64,000 nucleotides of DNA from Bacillota bacterium (lineage in GTDB: Bacteria; Bacillota; Clostridia; Christensenellales; CAG-138): assembly GCA_023400985.1 (NCBI GenBank), contig JAEXEN010000038.1:248001-312000 (forward strand). Direction: 5' to 3'. A model generated the notes under the pieces. That model saw only the letters and a list, made by a program, of their open reading frames with translations. It had not been told where the DNA came from and did not search any database. The position numbers and the translations under genes were made by a program. Below are positions 44,833 through 53,965 of the stretch, one piece after another; position 1 is the first letter of the stretch; every line of letters begins with the position of its first letter.

Positions 44833-45099
44833 GGGGGGCCGAACCCCTGCGGTTTAGAGGGCCGGAAAGCACGCCATCGCTGTGTTGCCGGTACTCGTCG
44901 CACTGCTACGCCTGCGTCCGGCGTCTTGCGCTGACATGCTTTCCGACCCTCTAAACTCTGCGATCTAAAAACTGCCGGTTTGGATGCAGGTCGCGAAAAA
45001 GGAGGGAGCCGTAGTGGGGCTACGGCGACCGACGATGACAAAGACATGCGCCGAACTGGCAGTTTTGAGGCGCAGGGGTTCGAATCCCCTTACCTTAAG
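44825..45099. repeat. Dispersed non-coding repeat, copy B
   Basis: About 275 bp between the lipoprotein gene and rodA. The outer parts (44827-44897 and 45020-45099) match copy A; the centre is longer and different. The termini are inverted: TAAGGTAAGGGG at the left and CCCCTTACCTTAA at the right. Internal inverted pairs include GTTTAGAGGGCCGGAAAGCA with TGCTTTCCGACCCTCTAAAC, AAAACTGCC with GGCAGTTTT, and GCCGTAG with CTACGGC. No coding frame is convincing. Confidence 0.8.
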
Positions 45100-45128
45100 C
45101 TGAGCCGCCCTTTGATTATGACCGAATT

Positions 45129-46280
45129 ATGATCGATAAAAAGCTTTTAAAACGAATCGACTGGTTTACGCTTCTGCTCGTGCTTATGTTGTTTTGCATC
45201 GGGCTTATCAGCATGGCAAGTATTATGGCGTCGCCGTTTGACGGAAACGAAAGTTCCATCGGCGACTATATGGGGAAACTTAACCTCTCCTATGTCGAAA
45301 GGCAGACGGCGAGCTTTTTGGTAGGCTTCGCGGCATTCATCGTGTTCATCATCTTTGATTATCAAATGCTGAAGCCTATCATCAAATACGTTTATATCGT
45401 CAATGTGGTGCTTTTGGCCGTACTCTTTCTTGCGGAAAAGCAGCGGGGTATCCACGGCTGGTTCATGATCGGCTCCGATCGCGCCATCCAGCCCGCAGAG
45501 CTATGTAAGATCAGCATCATCGTCATGCTCGCAAAGGTCATTTCCCAGTCGATGGATAAAAACGGCGGGCGATTTAAGGGTTTCGTATCGGTGCTCGAGG
45601 CGCTGGCCTATTGCTTCATACCGACCGTACTCGTCATGCTGCAGCCGGACTGGGGGACGGCGTTCGTTTACATCTGCATCATGGTGTTCATGTTCTTTAT
45701 TGCAAAGATCGGCTGGGGTTACATCCTCACGGCTGTGGGCGCTTTGGCGGGCGCTCTGCCGCTTGCGTATTTCTTTATGATGTCTACCGATCAAAAGGCC
45801 CGCATCAACGTATTCCTCGACCCGACGCTTGATACTTCCGGCCAGGGCTATAACGTGATCCAATCGAAAATCGCCATCGGTTCCGGGCAGCTTTGGGGCA
45901 AAGGCTTTTTCTCCCCAGGAACGCTTGCGCAGCTTCGCTTTGTGCCGGAGCGCCATACGGATTTCATTTTTGCGGGCATCGTGGAGGGCATCGGTTTTGT
46001 GGGCGGCACCGTCATCATCGTGCTGTATTTTGTGTTGATTTTTCGCTGGCTCTACATCGCGCTCAAGGCCAAGGATAATTTCGGGACCTGCCTTGTGATT
46101 GGCGTGATGGGCATGCTCATTGCGCACGTGTTCGAAAACATCGGCATGACGATTGGCCTTATGCCGGTCACCGGCATACCGCTTCCGTTTATCAGTTACG
46201 GAGGCTCCAACCTTTTAACGAACCTCATCGGCGTGGGCCTTGTTGTGAACGTATGGATGCGAAGGCCGCAAAAACGGTAA
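45129..46280 (+). CDS. rodA: SEDS peptidoglycan glycosyltransferase RodA
   Basis: A 383-residue polytopic protein of the SEDS family that polymerises glycan strands for cell elongation. Visible family motifs: HGWFMIGS and QPAELCKI (about residues 109-124), PDWGTAFV, the catalytic-region GPERHTDFIFA-type loop (here VPERHTDFIFAGIVEGIGF) and the C-terminal PFISYGGSNLLTNLIGVGL. About ten membrane segments. RodA is preferred over FtsW because of DYQMLKP-IIKYVY near the N-terminus and the lack of division genes nearby. A class B PBP partner is not adjacent. Confidence 0.88.
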   Translation: MIDKKLLKRIDWFTLLLVLMLFCIGLISMASIMASPFDGNESSIGDYMGKLNLSYVERQTASFLVGFAAFIVFIIFDYQMLKPIIKYVYIVNVVLLAVLFLAEKQRGIHGWFMIGSDRAIQPAELCKISIIVMLAKVISQSMDKNGGRFKGFVSVLEALAYCFIPTVLVMLQPDWGTAFVYICIMVFMFFIAKIGWGYILTAVGALAGALPLAYFFMMSTDQKARINVFLDPTLDTSGQGYNVIQSKIAIGSGQLWGKGFFSPGTLAQLRFVPERHTDFIFAGIVEGIGFVGGTVIIVLYFVLIFRWLYIALKAKDNFGTCLVIGVMGMLIAHVFENIGMTIGLMPVTGIPLPFISYGGSNLLTNLIGVGLVVNVWMRRPQKR

Positions 46281-46298
46281 ATGATTAGATAATCAACT

Positions 46299-46343
46299 CC
46301 CCCCTGTCATATATATAAGCGTGCTATAGGACGGGGGGGTTTT
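46299..46343 (+). terminator. Hairpin with T-tract whose 3' arm is the spoIVFA SD
   Basis: CCCCCCTGTC (46299-46308) pairs with GACGGGGGGG (46330-46339) with one G-T pair, followed by TTTTG and the ATG at 46346. The G-run of the 3' arm serves as SD for spoIVFA, like the arrangement at 17942-17994. Confidence 0.65.
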
Positions 46344-46345
46344 GT

Positions 46346-46996
46346 ATGCCGGTTGAGCGGATGGAGCTTACGGAATTTGTTGTGGATAGGCCTAGGCGTT
46401 TTGCGCGCGGCGCGTCGGGTAAGAGGGGGCGCCAAACGCGGACGGATGCGCGCTCGATGCTCGTGAAGCTTGGCATCTGTGCGCTGATGTGCGCGCTGGT
46501 GCTTTTACTGAGCGCTCTGCAAGATAAGCGGGCGGGCGAAAGTTATGCGCTGGACTCCGCAGGGGAAGAGCCTTTTGACGAAACCCTCGGCAAGCTCAAA
46601 TTTGTGGAACTGCCGGGCATCCTCGAGGTGTTTGCCGCCGAGGATAAGCTCGAGGTCAAGTTGGACTACGATGCTGCGGAACTGATCGGAGACGATACCA
46701 CGTTGATGTTCGTTTCCGCCGCGGCGCAGACGGTAAGCCTTCCCGTGGACGGGTGCGTGAAGGCGGTCGGTTCGGATGCGGAGCTTGGAGCCTACGTATG
46801 CGTGGTCGCTGCCAATGACTCGGAATTTCAGTATTACGGCCTTTCGAACATCGCCGTGGAGGAGGGGCAAACGCTCAAGGCTCTCGACAGTCTCGGCGTG
46901 ATCGAGGCGGGGGAGTCGCTGTTCATCAAGGTGAATGTGAGCGGCAGGCCGGAAAACCCCACGCAATTCTTCGACGTGGGGGAGGATGGCGTATAG
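46346..46996 (+). CDS. spoIVFA: SpoIVFA-like sporulation protein
   Basis: A 216-residue protein with a basic cytoplasmic N-terminus (about 1-45), one membrane helix (about 46-65) and an extracytoplasmic region ending in a degenerate LytM/M23-like fold (about residues 115-205: VSLPVDGCVKAVGSD, IAVEEGQTLKALDSLGVIEAGESLFIKV). In Bacillus SpoIVFA restrains the SpoIVFB protease and is cut by SpoIVB. The peptidase metal ligands (HxH) are absent, as expected. Identification rests on architecture and the SpoIVFB neighbour. Confidence 0.82.
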   Translation: MPVERMELTEFVVDRPRRFARGASGKRGRQTRTDARSMLVKLGICALMCALVLLLSALQDKRAGESYALDSAGEEPFDETLGKLKFVELPGILEVFAAEDKLEVKLDYDAAELIGDDTTLMFVSAAAQTVSLPVDGCVKAVGSDAELGAYVCVVAANDSEFQYYGLSNIAVEEGQTLKALDSLGVIEAGESLFIKVNVSGRPENPTQFFDVGEDGV

Positions 46997-47874
46997 TTAA
47001 GCTCGGACAGATCGGGAATACGACCATACGCAGCAGCCCGCTTGTGCTGCTGCTCGTCTTTTTCGCCTTTTTGAGCGACAACCTGACGAGCCTTCTGATC
47101 TCGCTTGCGGCGCTGACGCTTCACGAGCTCTGCCATGCGCTCATGGCGCGCGCGCTGGGGTATACGATAGGCGTTATAGATCTCGAGCCGTTCGGTTTTG
47201 TGGCGCGACTTGAAGAACGCGTCCTCGAACGGTGGGACGAGCTGCTGATCGCTGCCGCGGGCCCGCTGTTCAGCCTCGTTGCGGGCGTTGCGTTTCTTGC
47301 GTTCAAAGGTGCCATTGAGGCCGGCTTTCCTGCTTTTGAGGAATTCGGCCGCGCTAATCTTTTAATAGCGGCCGTCAACCTTTTGCCTGCGCTTCCGTTG
47401 GACGGCGGACGTGCCGCCAAGGCGGGTCTTTCCGGCGTTTGGGGAGAAAGAACCGCCGTCAGGCTTTTAAGCAGCTTTGGCATGGCGGCGGGGGTGTTGT
47501 TTTTGTTCCTCGGCATATGGATGCTTTTTAACGGGCAGACGGCGCCGATCCTCCTTTTGTGGGGCGTGTTTTTGCCGCTCGCAGCTTTTCGGGAATGGCG
47601 GTCTTTACGCGTTTACAGGCTTTCGGCAATGGTCAAGCGGGCGGGGAGCCTCAAAAGCGGAGGTACGGCGGCCGTGCGCTTTATGGCGGTAAGCTATACG
47701 CTTCGCGCAAAGGATGCGTTACGGTTCTTTTCTTTCGATCGGTATGTGGCGCTCTATGTTGTGGACGGCGGCATGAAAAAACTCGGCGAACTCGACGAAA
47801 ATACGCTTCTAGAAGGTATCGCGGCATTGGGGCAGGAGGCGACGCTTGCGGATATATTGGGCCGCTTTCGTTGA
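46993..47874 (+). CDS. spoIVFB: SpoIVFB intramembrane metalloprotease, apparent non-AUG start
   Basis: SpoIVFB cleaves pro-sigma-K in the mother cell membrane. The product has the zinc site HELCHA, the second site NLLPALPLDGGR, about six membrane segments and a C-terminal cytoplasmic CBS-like region with ELDENTLLEG. The conserved N-terminal stretch VKLGQIGNTTIRSSPL lies upstream of the first usual start (GTG 47044, no SD). The only initiation point with an SD (GGGGGAGG ending at 46985) is ATA at 46993, overlapping the spoIVFA stop. I take this as the probable start, giving about 293 residues; a sequence error or other start is possible. Confidence 0.85.
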   Translation: MVKLGQIGNTTIRSSPLVLLLVFFAFLSDNLTSLLISLAALTLHELCHALMARALGYTIGVIDLEPFGFVARLEERVLERWDELLIAAAGPLFSLVAGVAFLAFKGAIEAGFPAFEEFGRANLLIAAVNLLPALPLDGGRAAKAGLSGVWGERTAVRLLSSFGMAAGVLFLFLGIWMLFNGQTAPILLLWGVFLPLAAFREWRSLRVYRLSAMVKRAGSLKSGGTAAVRFMAVSYTLRAKDALRFFSFDRYVALYVVDGGMKKLGELDENTLLEGIAALGQEATLADILGRFR

Positions 47875-47928
47875 CCTTAATACGGAATGGTGTTAAAATG
47901 AAACGACTGAAAAAGTCTGGAGGATATC

Positions 47929-49764
47929 TTGGATCACAGCCTGCTTGAAAGCCTTTTCGACCGCGTGGAAAAACCTGCGAGGTACACCGGCGGAGAGTTG
48001 AATCAAATCGTAAAGGCCGATGCCCCCATCAAATTTGCGCTTTGCTTTCCCGATGTGTACGAAATAGGCATGTCGCATCTCGGTTCGCGGATACTTTACA
48101 ACATCATCAACCGCCGGGAGGATGCGCTCTGCGAGCGCGCCTATGCGCCGTGGCCGGACATGGAGGTGCTTTTACGTGAAAACGGTCTTGGCGCCTTTTC
48201 TCTGGAAACCCATAGGGATCTTCGCGAATTCGATATCGTCGGTTTTTCTTTTTTGTACGAGATGTGCTATACCAACATGCTCACGATGCTGGAACTGTCG
48301 GGCATCCCGTTTAACGCGAAGGACCGCGGCGAGTTCATGCCGCTTATCATAGGCGGCGGCCCCTGCGCCTGCAACAGCGAGCCCGTGGCGGATTTTTTAG
48401 ACGCTGCGCTCGTGGGCGACGGCGAGGAGATTATAAATGAATTCTTAGACGTTTACGCGCGGGAGAAGAGGAAAGGCGCATCAAAGCGCGAGCTTCTTAA
48501 GGCGCTATCAAAAGTCGAAGGCCTCTACGTCCCCGCGTTTTACGAGCCGAAGTATGATGAAAACGGTATGTTTGAACGTATGGAAAAGCTTGAAAGCGCC
48601 GCGCCGGACCGCGTAAAGCGCCGCATCGTTAAGGATCTCGACGCGGCGCAGTACATCGGCGCGCCCATCGTGCCCTTCATGCCCATCGTACATGACAGGC
48701 TGGCGCTCGAACTGTTCCGCGGCTGCACGCGCGGCTGCCGCTTCTGCCAGGCGGGATACATCTACCGGCCCGTTCGCGAGCGCAAGAGCGAAACGCTTAT
48801 GGAGCAGGCAAATTCGCTTGTAAGCTGCACCGGCTATGATGAAATATCCCTGTTTTCCCTGAGCACGGGCGACTACAGCGAAATACACGAGCTCGTGCCG
48901 GAGATCATCCATAAATTCAAGGAGCAGCGCGTTTCGATATCGCTGCCGTCGCTGCGCATCGATTCGTTTTTGAAGGGTGACCTTGTTGAGATGCGGTCAG
49001 TCCGTAAGACGGGGCTCACGCTCGCGCCGGAGGCGGGCACGCAAAGGCTTCGGGACGTCATCAACAAGTGCGTTACGGAGGAAGATCTTCTTCGAAGCGT
49101 GCGCGATGCGTTCGAGGCGGGCTGGACGGGCGTGAAGCTCTATTTCATGATCGGCCTTCCCACGGAGACCGACGAGGATATTTTGGGCATTGCCGACCTC
49201 GCAAAAAAGGTTGTGAACGTGTATTATTCGCTTCCCAAGGAAAAGCGCGGCAAGGGTTTCCGCGTTTCCGTAAGCGCCTCCTCGTTCGTTCCGAAACCCT
49301 TCACGCCCTTCCAATGGGAAGCGCAGAATACGAAGGAAGAGCTTATGCGCAAGCAGCAGCTTTTGAGGACAACCCTCCGGGGCATACGCGGCGTGGAGTT
49401 TTCCTACCACGCGCCGGATGTGAGCATATTGGAGGCCGTGTTTGCACGCGGCGACAGGCGGCTTTCTAAGGTACTTGCCGCGGCTCATCAAAACGGTGCG
49501 CGGTTCGATTCATGGGACGAGCATTTCAAACTTTCCGCGTGGGAGGCTGCGTTTCTCTCCTGCGGCGTCGATCCCGTGTTTTACGCGCATAGGCAGAGAA
49601 ACGAAAACGAAGCGCTCCCGTGGGAGCATATGGATATGCTCGTCACCTCCAACTATTTAAAAGCGGAAAACCGCCGCGCGCGCGAGGCAAAGCTCACGTG
49701 CGATTGCAGGGTGAATTGCAACGGCTGTTTCGGTGAATATTGTGCGGATTATTGCAAGGTTTGA
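47929..49764 (+). CDS. B12-binding-domain radical SAM protein, TIGR03960 family
   Basis: A 611-residue enzyme with an N-terminal B12-binding-like Rossmann region (about 35-200), the radical-SAM cluster motif C266-TRG-C270-RF-C273 followed by QAGYIYRPVRER, a TIM-barrel core, and a C-terminal segment ending in a Cys-rich tail (CDCRVNCNGCFGEYC). The family always precedes a DUF2344 gene, as here; its reaction is not established, though an RNA-modification role has been suggested. Start is TTG 47929 behind TGGAGG. Confidence 0.93.
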   Translation: MDHSLLESLFDRVEKPARYTGGELNQIVKADAPIKFALCFPDVYEIGMSHLGSRILYNIINRREDALCERAYAPWPDMEVLLRENGLGAFSLETHRDLREFDIVGFSFLYEMCYTNMLTMLELSGIPFNAKDRGEFMPLIIGGGPCACNSEPVADFLDAALVGDGEEIINEFLDVYAREKRKGASKRELLKALSKVEGLYVPAFYEPKYDENGMFERMEKLESAAPDRVKRRIVKDLDAAQYIGAPIVPFMPIVHDRLALELFRGCTRGCRFCQAGYIYRPVRERKSETLMEQANSLVSCTGYDEISLFSLSTGDYSEIHELVPEIIHKFKEQRVSISLPSLRIDSFLKGDLVEMRSVRKTGLTLAPEAGTQRLRDVINKCVTEEDLLRSVRDAFEAGWTGVKLYFMIGLPTETDEDILGIADLAKKVVNVYYSLPKEKRGKGFRVSVSASSFVPKPFTPFQWEAQNTKEELMRKQQLLRTTLRGIRGVEFSYHAPDVSILEAVFARGDRRLSKVLAAAHQNGARFDSWDEHFKLSAWEAAFLSCGVDPVFYAHRQRNENEALPWEHMDMLVTSNYLKAENRRAREAKLTCDCRVNCNGCFGEYCADYCKV

Positions 49765-50404
49765 AAAGGGAAATTTGGCGCGGTTCGTATCGCATCTCGA
49801 TGTGCAGCGGCTCTTTCAGCGCGCGTTCCGGCGCGTGTCCGTACCGGCCGCCTATTCGCAGGGCTTCAATCCGCACCCTGTACTTGCGTTTGCAACGGCG
49901 CTTTCCGTGGGCTTTACAAGTTCGGCCGAATGGCTGGATTTGCGCTTGGAGAAGGAAATGGAGCCGGAAAGCTTTGTAGAGCGCGTAAACGCGGCGCTGC
50001 CAGACGGCTTTCGCGTGCTGGAGGCCGTGCTCGAAGAAGAGGCTCTGCCAGCTTTAAGCGCGCTTATGTGCGCGGCGGATTATACGGTGCGTCTCAATGT
50101 GCCATCAGATATGGCGGCTCTTGAAGAGGCCGTGCGCACGCTTTTAGGCGGTGAAATCGTCGTCAACAAAAAGACCAAGGCCGGCATGAAGGATGTGGAT
50201 ATCCGCCCGCAGCTTTACCGCTTTGAACTGCGGGAGCCGGACAAACTGTTGATAACGGGCGAAGTGAGCGCCCAAGGAAGCCTGAATGTGGACCTTTTGA
50301 TGGAAGCGCTTTTTGCGCGTTTAAAACGGGAATACTCTTATACGGTACATCGCGATATGCTCTATTCCAAAGACGGGCGCATCATGCCCAAATACGAGGT
50401 CTAA
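49733..50404 (+). CDS. DUF2344 / TIGR03936 family protein
   Basis: A 223-residue protein with the family opening RFEKGNLARFVSHLDVQRLFQRA (about residues 9-31) and SQGFNPHPVLAFATALSVGF (about 42-61). It is the constant partner of the TIGR03960 radical SAM protein and overlaps that gene by 32 bases. The start is GTG 49733, or possibly GTG 49742. It continues into RNase G, the common order being radical SAM, DUF2344, rng. Confidence 0.92.
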   Translation: MNIVRIIARFEKGNLARFVSHLDVQRLFQRAFRRVSVPAAYSQGFNPHPVLAFATALSVGFTSSAEWLDLRLEKEMEPESFVERVNAALPDGFRVLEAVLEEEALPALSALMCAADYTVRLNVPSDMAALEEAVRTLLGGEIVVNKKTKAGMKDVDIRPQLYRFELREPDKLLITGEVSAQGSLNVDLLMEALFARLKREYSYTVHRDMLYSKDGRIMPKYEV

Positions 50405-50438
50405 AAAAGCTTAGGCTTAAAAAATATGGAGAGATCGC

Positions 50439-51968
50439 ATGGGCAAGGAGATCATCGTCGATATCAACCCCTATCAGACGCGCGTCGTCCTTTTGGAGGA
50501 CGGTACGCCGGGTGAGATCTTCATCGAGCGCCGCGGCCGCGAGCGGCTCGTTGGGAACATCTACAAGGGGAAAGTGCAAAACGTGCTTCCGGGTATGCAG
50601 GCGGCGTTCGTGGACATAGGCTTGGAGCGCAATGCCTTTTTGTACGCGGGCGATATCACCGTGGATACATCCGACTTTACGTTCAACGGCGCTTCGTCCG
50701 ATATGCGCTTTGAAACGCCCAACATCCGCGATATCGTAAAGCCCGGGCAGGAGATCATGGTGCAGGTGCTCAAGGAGCCCGTGGGCACGAAGGGCGCGCG
50801 TGTTACCACGCATATCACGCTCCCCGGGCGCACGCTTGTTTTGATGCCGTCGGTCAACTACGTGGGCGTTTCGCGCCGCATCGAAAACGAGAGCGAACGC
50901 ACGCGCCTCAAGGAAACTTTAGAGCGCTTGAAGCCCGAGAATATGGGCGTCATCGTCCGCACGGCCGCCGAAGGGAAAACGGAAGAGGAATTTTCCTCGG
51001 ACGTACAGTTTCTCGCGCGTCTCTTTGAGCGCATCAAACAAAAGGAAAAGCTTTCGCCCGCGCCGCGGCTCATCCATGCGGAGGAACCGCTCATCTTTCG
51101 CACCATACGCGATCTTTTTACGCCGGATGTAGAACGCCTTGTGATCAACGACAGGGAGTTTTTTGAGCGCGTGCAGATCATTGCGGGTATACTTTCGCCC
51201 GCGCTCCGCGATCGCGTGGAGCTTTACGACGGCATTCCCGATATGTTCGATGTGATGGGGCTCGAAACGGTGATCGACAAGGCGCTTGCCCGCAAGGTGT
51301 GGATGAAAAACGGCGGCTATATCATCATCGACCAAACCGAGGCACTCACGACCATCGACGTCAATACCGGAAAATACGTGGGCAGCAACGACAATTTGCA
51401 GGAAACAATTACGGAGACCAACTGCGAGGCGGCGCGGGAGATTGCGCGGCAGCTTCGTTTGCGGGATATCAGCGGCATCATCATCGTGGACTTCATCGAT
51501 ATGGATGAGATCGCCGATAAAGAAAGGGTACTTGAAACGCTCAAAACTGAGCTCAGAAAGGACCGGACAAAATCGAACGTGCTCGGCATTACGGAGCTTG
51601 GGCTCGTGGAGATGACCCGTAAGAAAACGCGCCAGTGCATCAGCCATACGCTGCAAACGCCCTGCCCGTACTGCGGGGGCGACGGCAAGGTGCTTTCGCC
51701 CGAAACAGTGCTTATGAAGGTGCGAAAAAAGCTCATGCGCGCGTATCACGAGGAGACCGCGCAAAACTACCTCGTGCGTGTGCACCCGAGCGTTGCCCGC
51801 ATCATCGAGGAAAACCACACGGCGGATGCGCCGCTTCTGCCTTTATATAACGGCAAAGCCGCCTATGTGCTTGCGGACGAGGCTGTGCATGCTTCCACCT
51901 ACGAAGTGGACGCGATCAACTCCGACGAGGAGCTCAACGAGGCGATAAGGAGCTGCAAGCGGTATTGA
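50439..51968 (+). CDS. rng: Ribonuclease E/G family protein
   Basis: An endoribonuclease for RNA processing and decay. The 509-residue product has an S1-like domain near the N-terminus (about 35-120, with GNIYKGKVQNVLPGMQAAFVDIG), the catalytic Asp region TIDVNTGKYVG (about 304-314) and IIVDFIDMDE (about 347-356), and the zinc-link Cys pair CPYCGGDGKV (about 409-418). It lacks the long C-terminal scaffold of RNase E, so RNase G-type. ATG 50439 is preceded by GGAGA. Confidence 0.94.
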   Translation: MGKEIIVDINPYQTRVVLLEDGTPGEIFIERRGRERLVGNIYKGKVQNVLPGMQAAFVDIGLERNAFLYAGDITVDTSDFTFNGASSDMRFETPNIRDIVKPGQEIMVQVLKEPVGTKGARVTTHITLPGRTLVLMPSVNYVGVSRRIENESERTRLKETLERLKPENMGVIVRTAAEGKTEEEFSSDVQFLARLFERIKQKEKLSPAPRLIHAEEPLIFRTIRDLFTPDVERLVINDREFFERVQIIAGILSPALRDRVELYDGIPDMFDVMGLETVIDKALARKVWMKNGGYIIIDQTEALTTIDVNTGKYVGSNDNLQETITETNCEAAREIARQLRLRDISGIIIVDFIDMDEIADKERVLETLKTELRKDRTKSNVLGITELGLVEMTRKKTRQCISHTLQTPCPYCGGDGKVLSPETVLMKVRKKLMRAYHEETAQNYLVRVHPSVARIIEENHTADAPLLPLYNGKAAYVLADEAVHASTYEVDAINSDEELNEAIRSCKRY

Positions 51969-51978
51969 ATAAAATATC

Positions 51979-52041
51979 ATATGGCAATATAAAAAACAGC
52001 AGGGGATGTGGCTTCATCTCCTGCTGTTTATATTGCCATAT
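51979..52041. terminator. Long imperfect palindrome, bidirectional terminator
   Basis: About 25-bp arms (ATATGGCAATATA...ACAGCAGG and CCTGCTGT...TATATTGCCATAT) with a few mismatches and an inner small stem (GATG/CATC). It lies between convergent rng and the ABC transporter genes and has A/T tracts inside the arms. Confidence 0.85.
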
Positions 52042-52063
52042 AGTGACCCCAGGTAATTCGCCC

Positions 52064-53965
52064 TCAGCCTGCGTTCTCGAACTGGCTGTTGTAAAGCTCC
52101 GCATAGAAGCCTTTCTTTTTGAGCAGTTCCTCGTGCGTACCCTGTTCCACGATGCCGCCGTCGCGCATCACCAAGATGAGATCGGCGTTCCTTATGGTGG
52201 AAAGGCGGTGGGCGATCACGAAGCTCGTGCGGTTTTTCATGAGAGTATCCATCGCTTTCTGGATGAGCACCTCGGTGCGCGTATCCACGCTGCTCGTCGC
52301 CTCGTCGAGAATGAGTATTTCCGGGTCGGCGAGGATGGCGCGCGCGATGGTCAAAAGCTGCTTTTGGCCTTGCGAGATATTATCGGCCTCCTCATTGAGG
52401 ATCATGTTGTAGCCGCCGGGCAGCGCGCGGACGAAGTGATCCGCCTGCGCGGCTTTCGCGGCGCGGCGCACCTCGGGATCGGTAGCGTCAAGCTTGCCGT
52501 AGCGGATGTTGTCTGCGATGGTGCCGTTGAAGAGCCATGTATCCTGCAATACCATGCCGAACATAGACCTTAGCTCATCGCGCTTGAAATCGCGGATGTC
52601 GTGCCCGTCCAGGGTGATTTTGCCCCCGCTGACGTCGTAAAAGCGCATAAGAAGCTTCACCATGGTGGTTTTGCCCGCGCCCGTGGGGCCGACGATCGCT
52701 ACCTTCTGTCCGGGCCTGATGTCCGCGCTGAAATTATGGATTACTGTTTTTTCGGAGTCATAGCCGAACGACACATTTTCAAAGCGTACACCGCCCGAGA
52801 GGCGCACATGGGCATCCGTTTCCGGCCCGTCCGCGTGGCTTACGCTCAGAGCGTTTTCCGCTTCCTTCACTTCTTCTTCCTCACCGAGAAAATCGAACAC
52901 GCGCTCCGCCGCCGCGGCCGTTTGCTGCAAAACATTGGAGATGTTGGCGATCTGCGTGATGGGCTGTGTGAACGAGCGCATATACTGGATGAACGACTGT
53001 ATGCCGCCGACCGTGAGCGTGCCCTGCGCTGCGTAATAGCCGCCCAGCATGCATACCGCCACGTAGGAAAGGTTACCCACAAAATTCGTGATAGGCATCA
53101 TCAGGCCCGATAGAAAATTGGCCTTCCACGCGGAGTGGTAGAGGGCGTCGTTGTATTCCCCGAACGTCTTCTCGGAATCCGTCTCGCCGTTGAACGCCTT
53201 CACGACCGTGTGGCTCCCGAACATCTCCTCCACATGGCCGTTGACCTTACCTAGGAAGTTTTGCTGGTTGACGAAGTGCTTCTGCGATCTTTTTACCACA
53301 AAGATGACAGCAAACAACGTAACGGGGAGCATGACGAGCGCAAACAGCGTGAGCTGCCAGCTTATGGTAAGCATCATCACAGTGATACCAATGAGCGAGG
53401 TAAGCGAGGTGATGATTTGCGTTATGCTCTGGTTGAGCGATTGGTTGATGGTATCCACATCGTTGGTGATGCGGCTGAGCACCTCGCCGTGCGTGGTGGT
53501 ATCGAAGAATTTCAGCGGCAGCTTATGTATTTTGTCGTTGATATCACTCCGAAGCTTTTTTGTGACGTTGGCGGTGACCTTTGACATCGCGAAGCCCTGC
53601 AGATAGGAGAGCAGCGCGCTTACAACGTAGAGTGCCATGAGCTTCATCATGATGGCGCCTATCTTATCGAAGTCGATATTTCCCGTGCCAGCGATATTCG
53701 CCATGAGGCCCGTGAACAGTTCGTCGGTCGCCGCGCCTAAAACCTTGGGCCCGAGGATCGCAAACACCGTGGAGGCGATAGCGAGCGCCCAAACGACGAG
53801 GATCGTCCACTTATATTTTCCAAGGTAGCTTACGAGCTTGCCGATGGTGCCTTTAAAGTCTTTTGCCTTATCCCCGGGCATCATGCCGCGTGGGCCGGGG
53901 CCGGGTCCGAAGCCATGCCGCTGCTGCGCGGGGCGGGCGGGCGTATTCGTTTTTTCCGTGCTCAT
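52064..53965 (-). CDS. ABC exporter half-transporter, canonical nucleotide site
   Basis: A 633-residue fused membrane/ATPase protein. The N-terminal 40 residues are Gly/Pro-rich, then six membrane helices (about 45-340) and an ATPase domain with Walker A GPTGAGKTT (about residue 430), Q-loop LQDTWLF, the signature ISQGQKQ and Walker B ILILDEATSSVD with the catalytic Glu. It pairs with the next gene, whose catalytic Glu is Asp, as in heterodimeric multidrug exporters (BmrCD/TM287-288 type). It overlaps that gene by four bases. Substrate unknown. Confidence 0.93.
   Translation of the reverse strand: MSTEKTNTPARPAQQRHGFGPGPGPRGMMPGDKAKDFKGTIGKLVSYLGKYKWTILVVWALAIASTVFAILGPKVLGAATDELFTGLMANIAGTGNIDFDKIGAIMMKLMALYVVSALLSYLQGFAMSKVTANVTKKLRSDINDKIHKLPLKFFDTTTHGEVLSRITNDVDTINQSLNQSITQIITSLTSLIGITVMMLTISWQLTLFALVMLPVTLFAVIFVVKRSQKHFVNQQNFLGKVNGHVEEMFGSHTVVKAFNGETDSEKTFGEYNDALYHSAWKANFLSGLMMPITNFVGNLSYVAVCMLGGYYAAQGTLTVGGIQSFIQYMRSFTQPITQIANISNVLQQTAAAAERVFDFLGEEEEVKEAENALSVSHADGPETDAHVRLSGGVRFENVSFGYDSEKTVIHNFSADIRPGQKVAIVGPTGAGKTTMVKLLMRFYDVSGGKITLDGHDIRDFKRDELRSMFGMVLQDTWLFNGTIADNIRYGKLDATDPEVRRAAKAAQADHFVRALPGGYNMILNEEADNISQGQKQLLTIARAILADPEILILDEATSSVDTRTEVLIQKAMDTLMKNRTSFVIAHRLSTIRNADLILVMRDGGIVEQGTHEELLKKKGFYAELYNSQFENAG

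Noticed and set aside
44825..45099. tmRNA (ssrA) as identity for repeat copy B
   Set aside because: There is an acceptor-like stem and a T-arm, but no G-U pair near the acceptor end, no tag frame ending in AA-stop, no CCA, and a second diverged copy exists; ssrA is single-copy.
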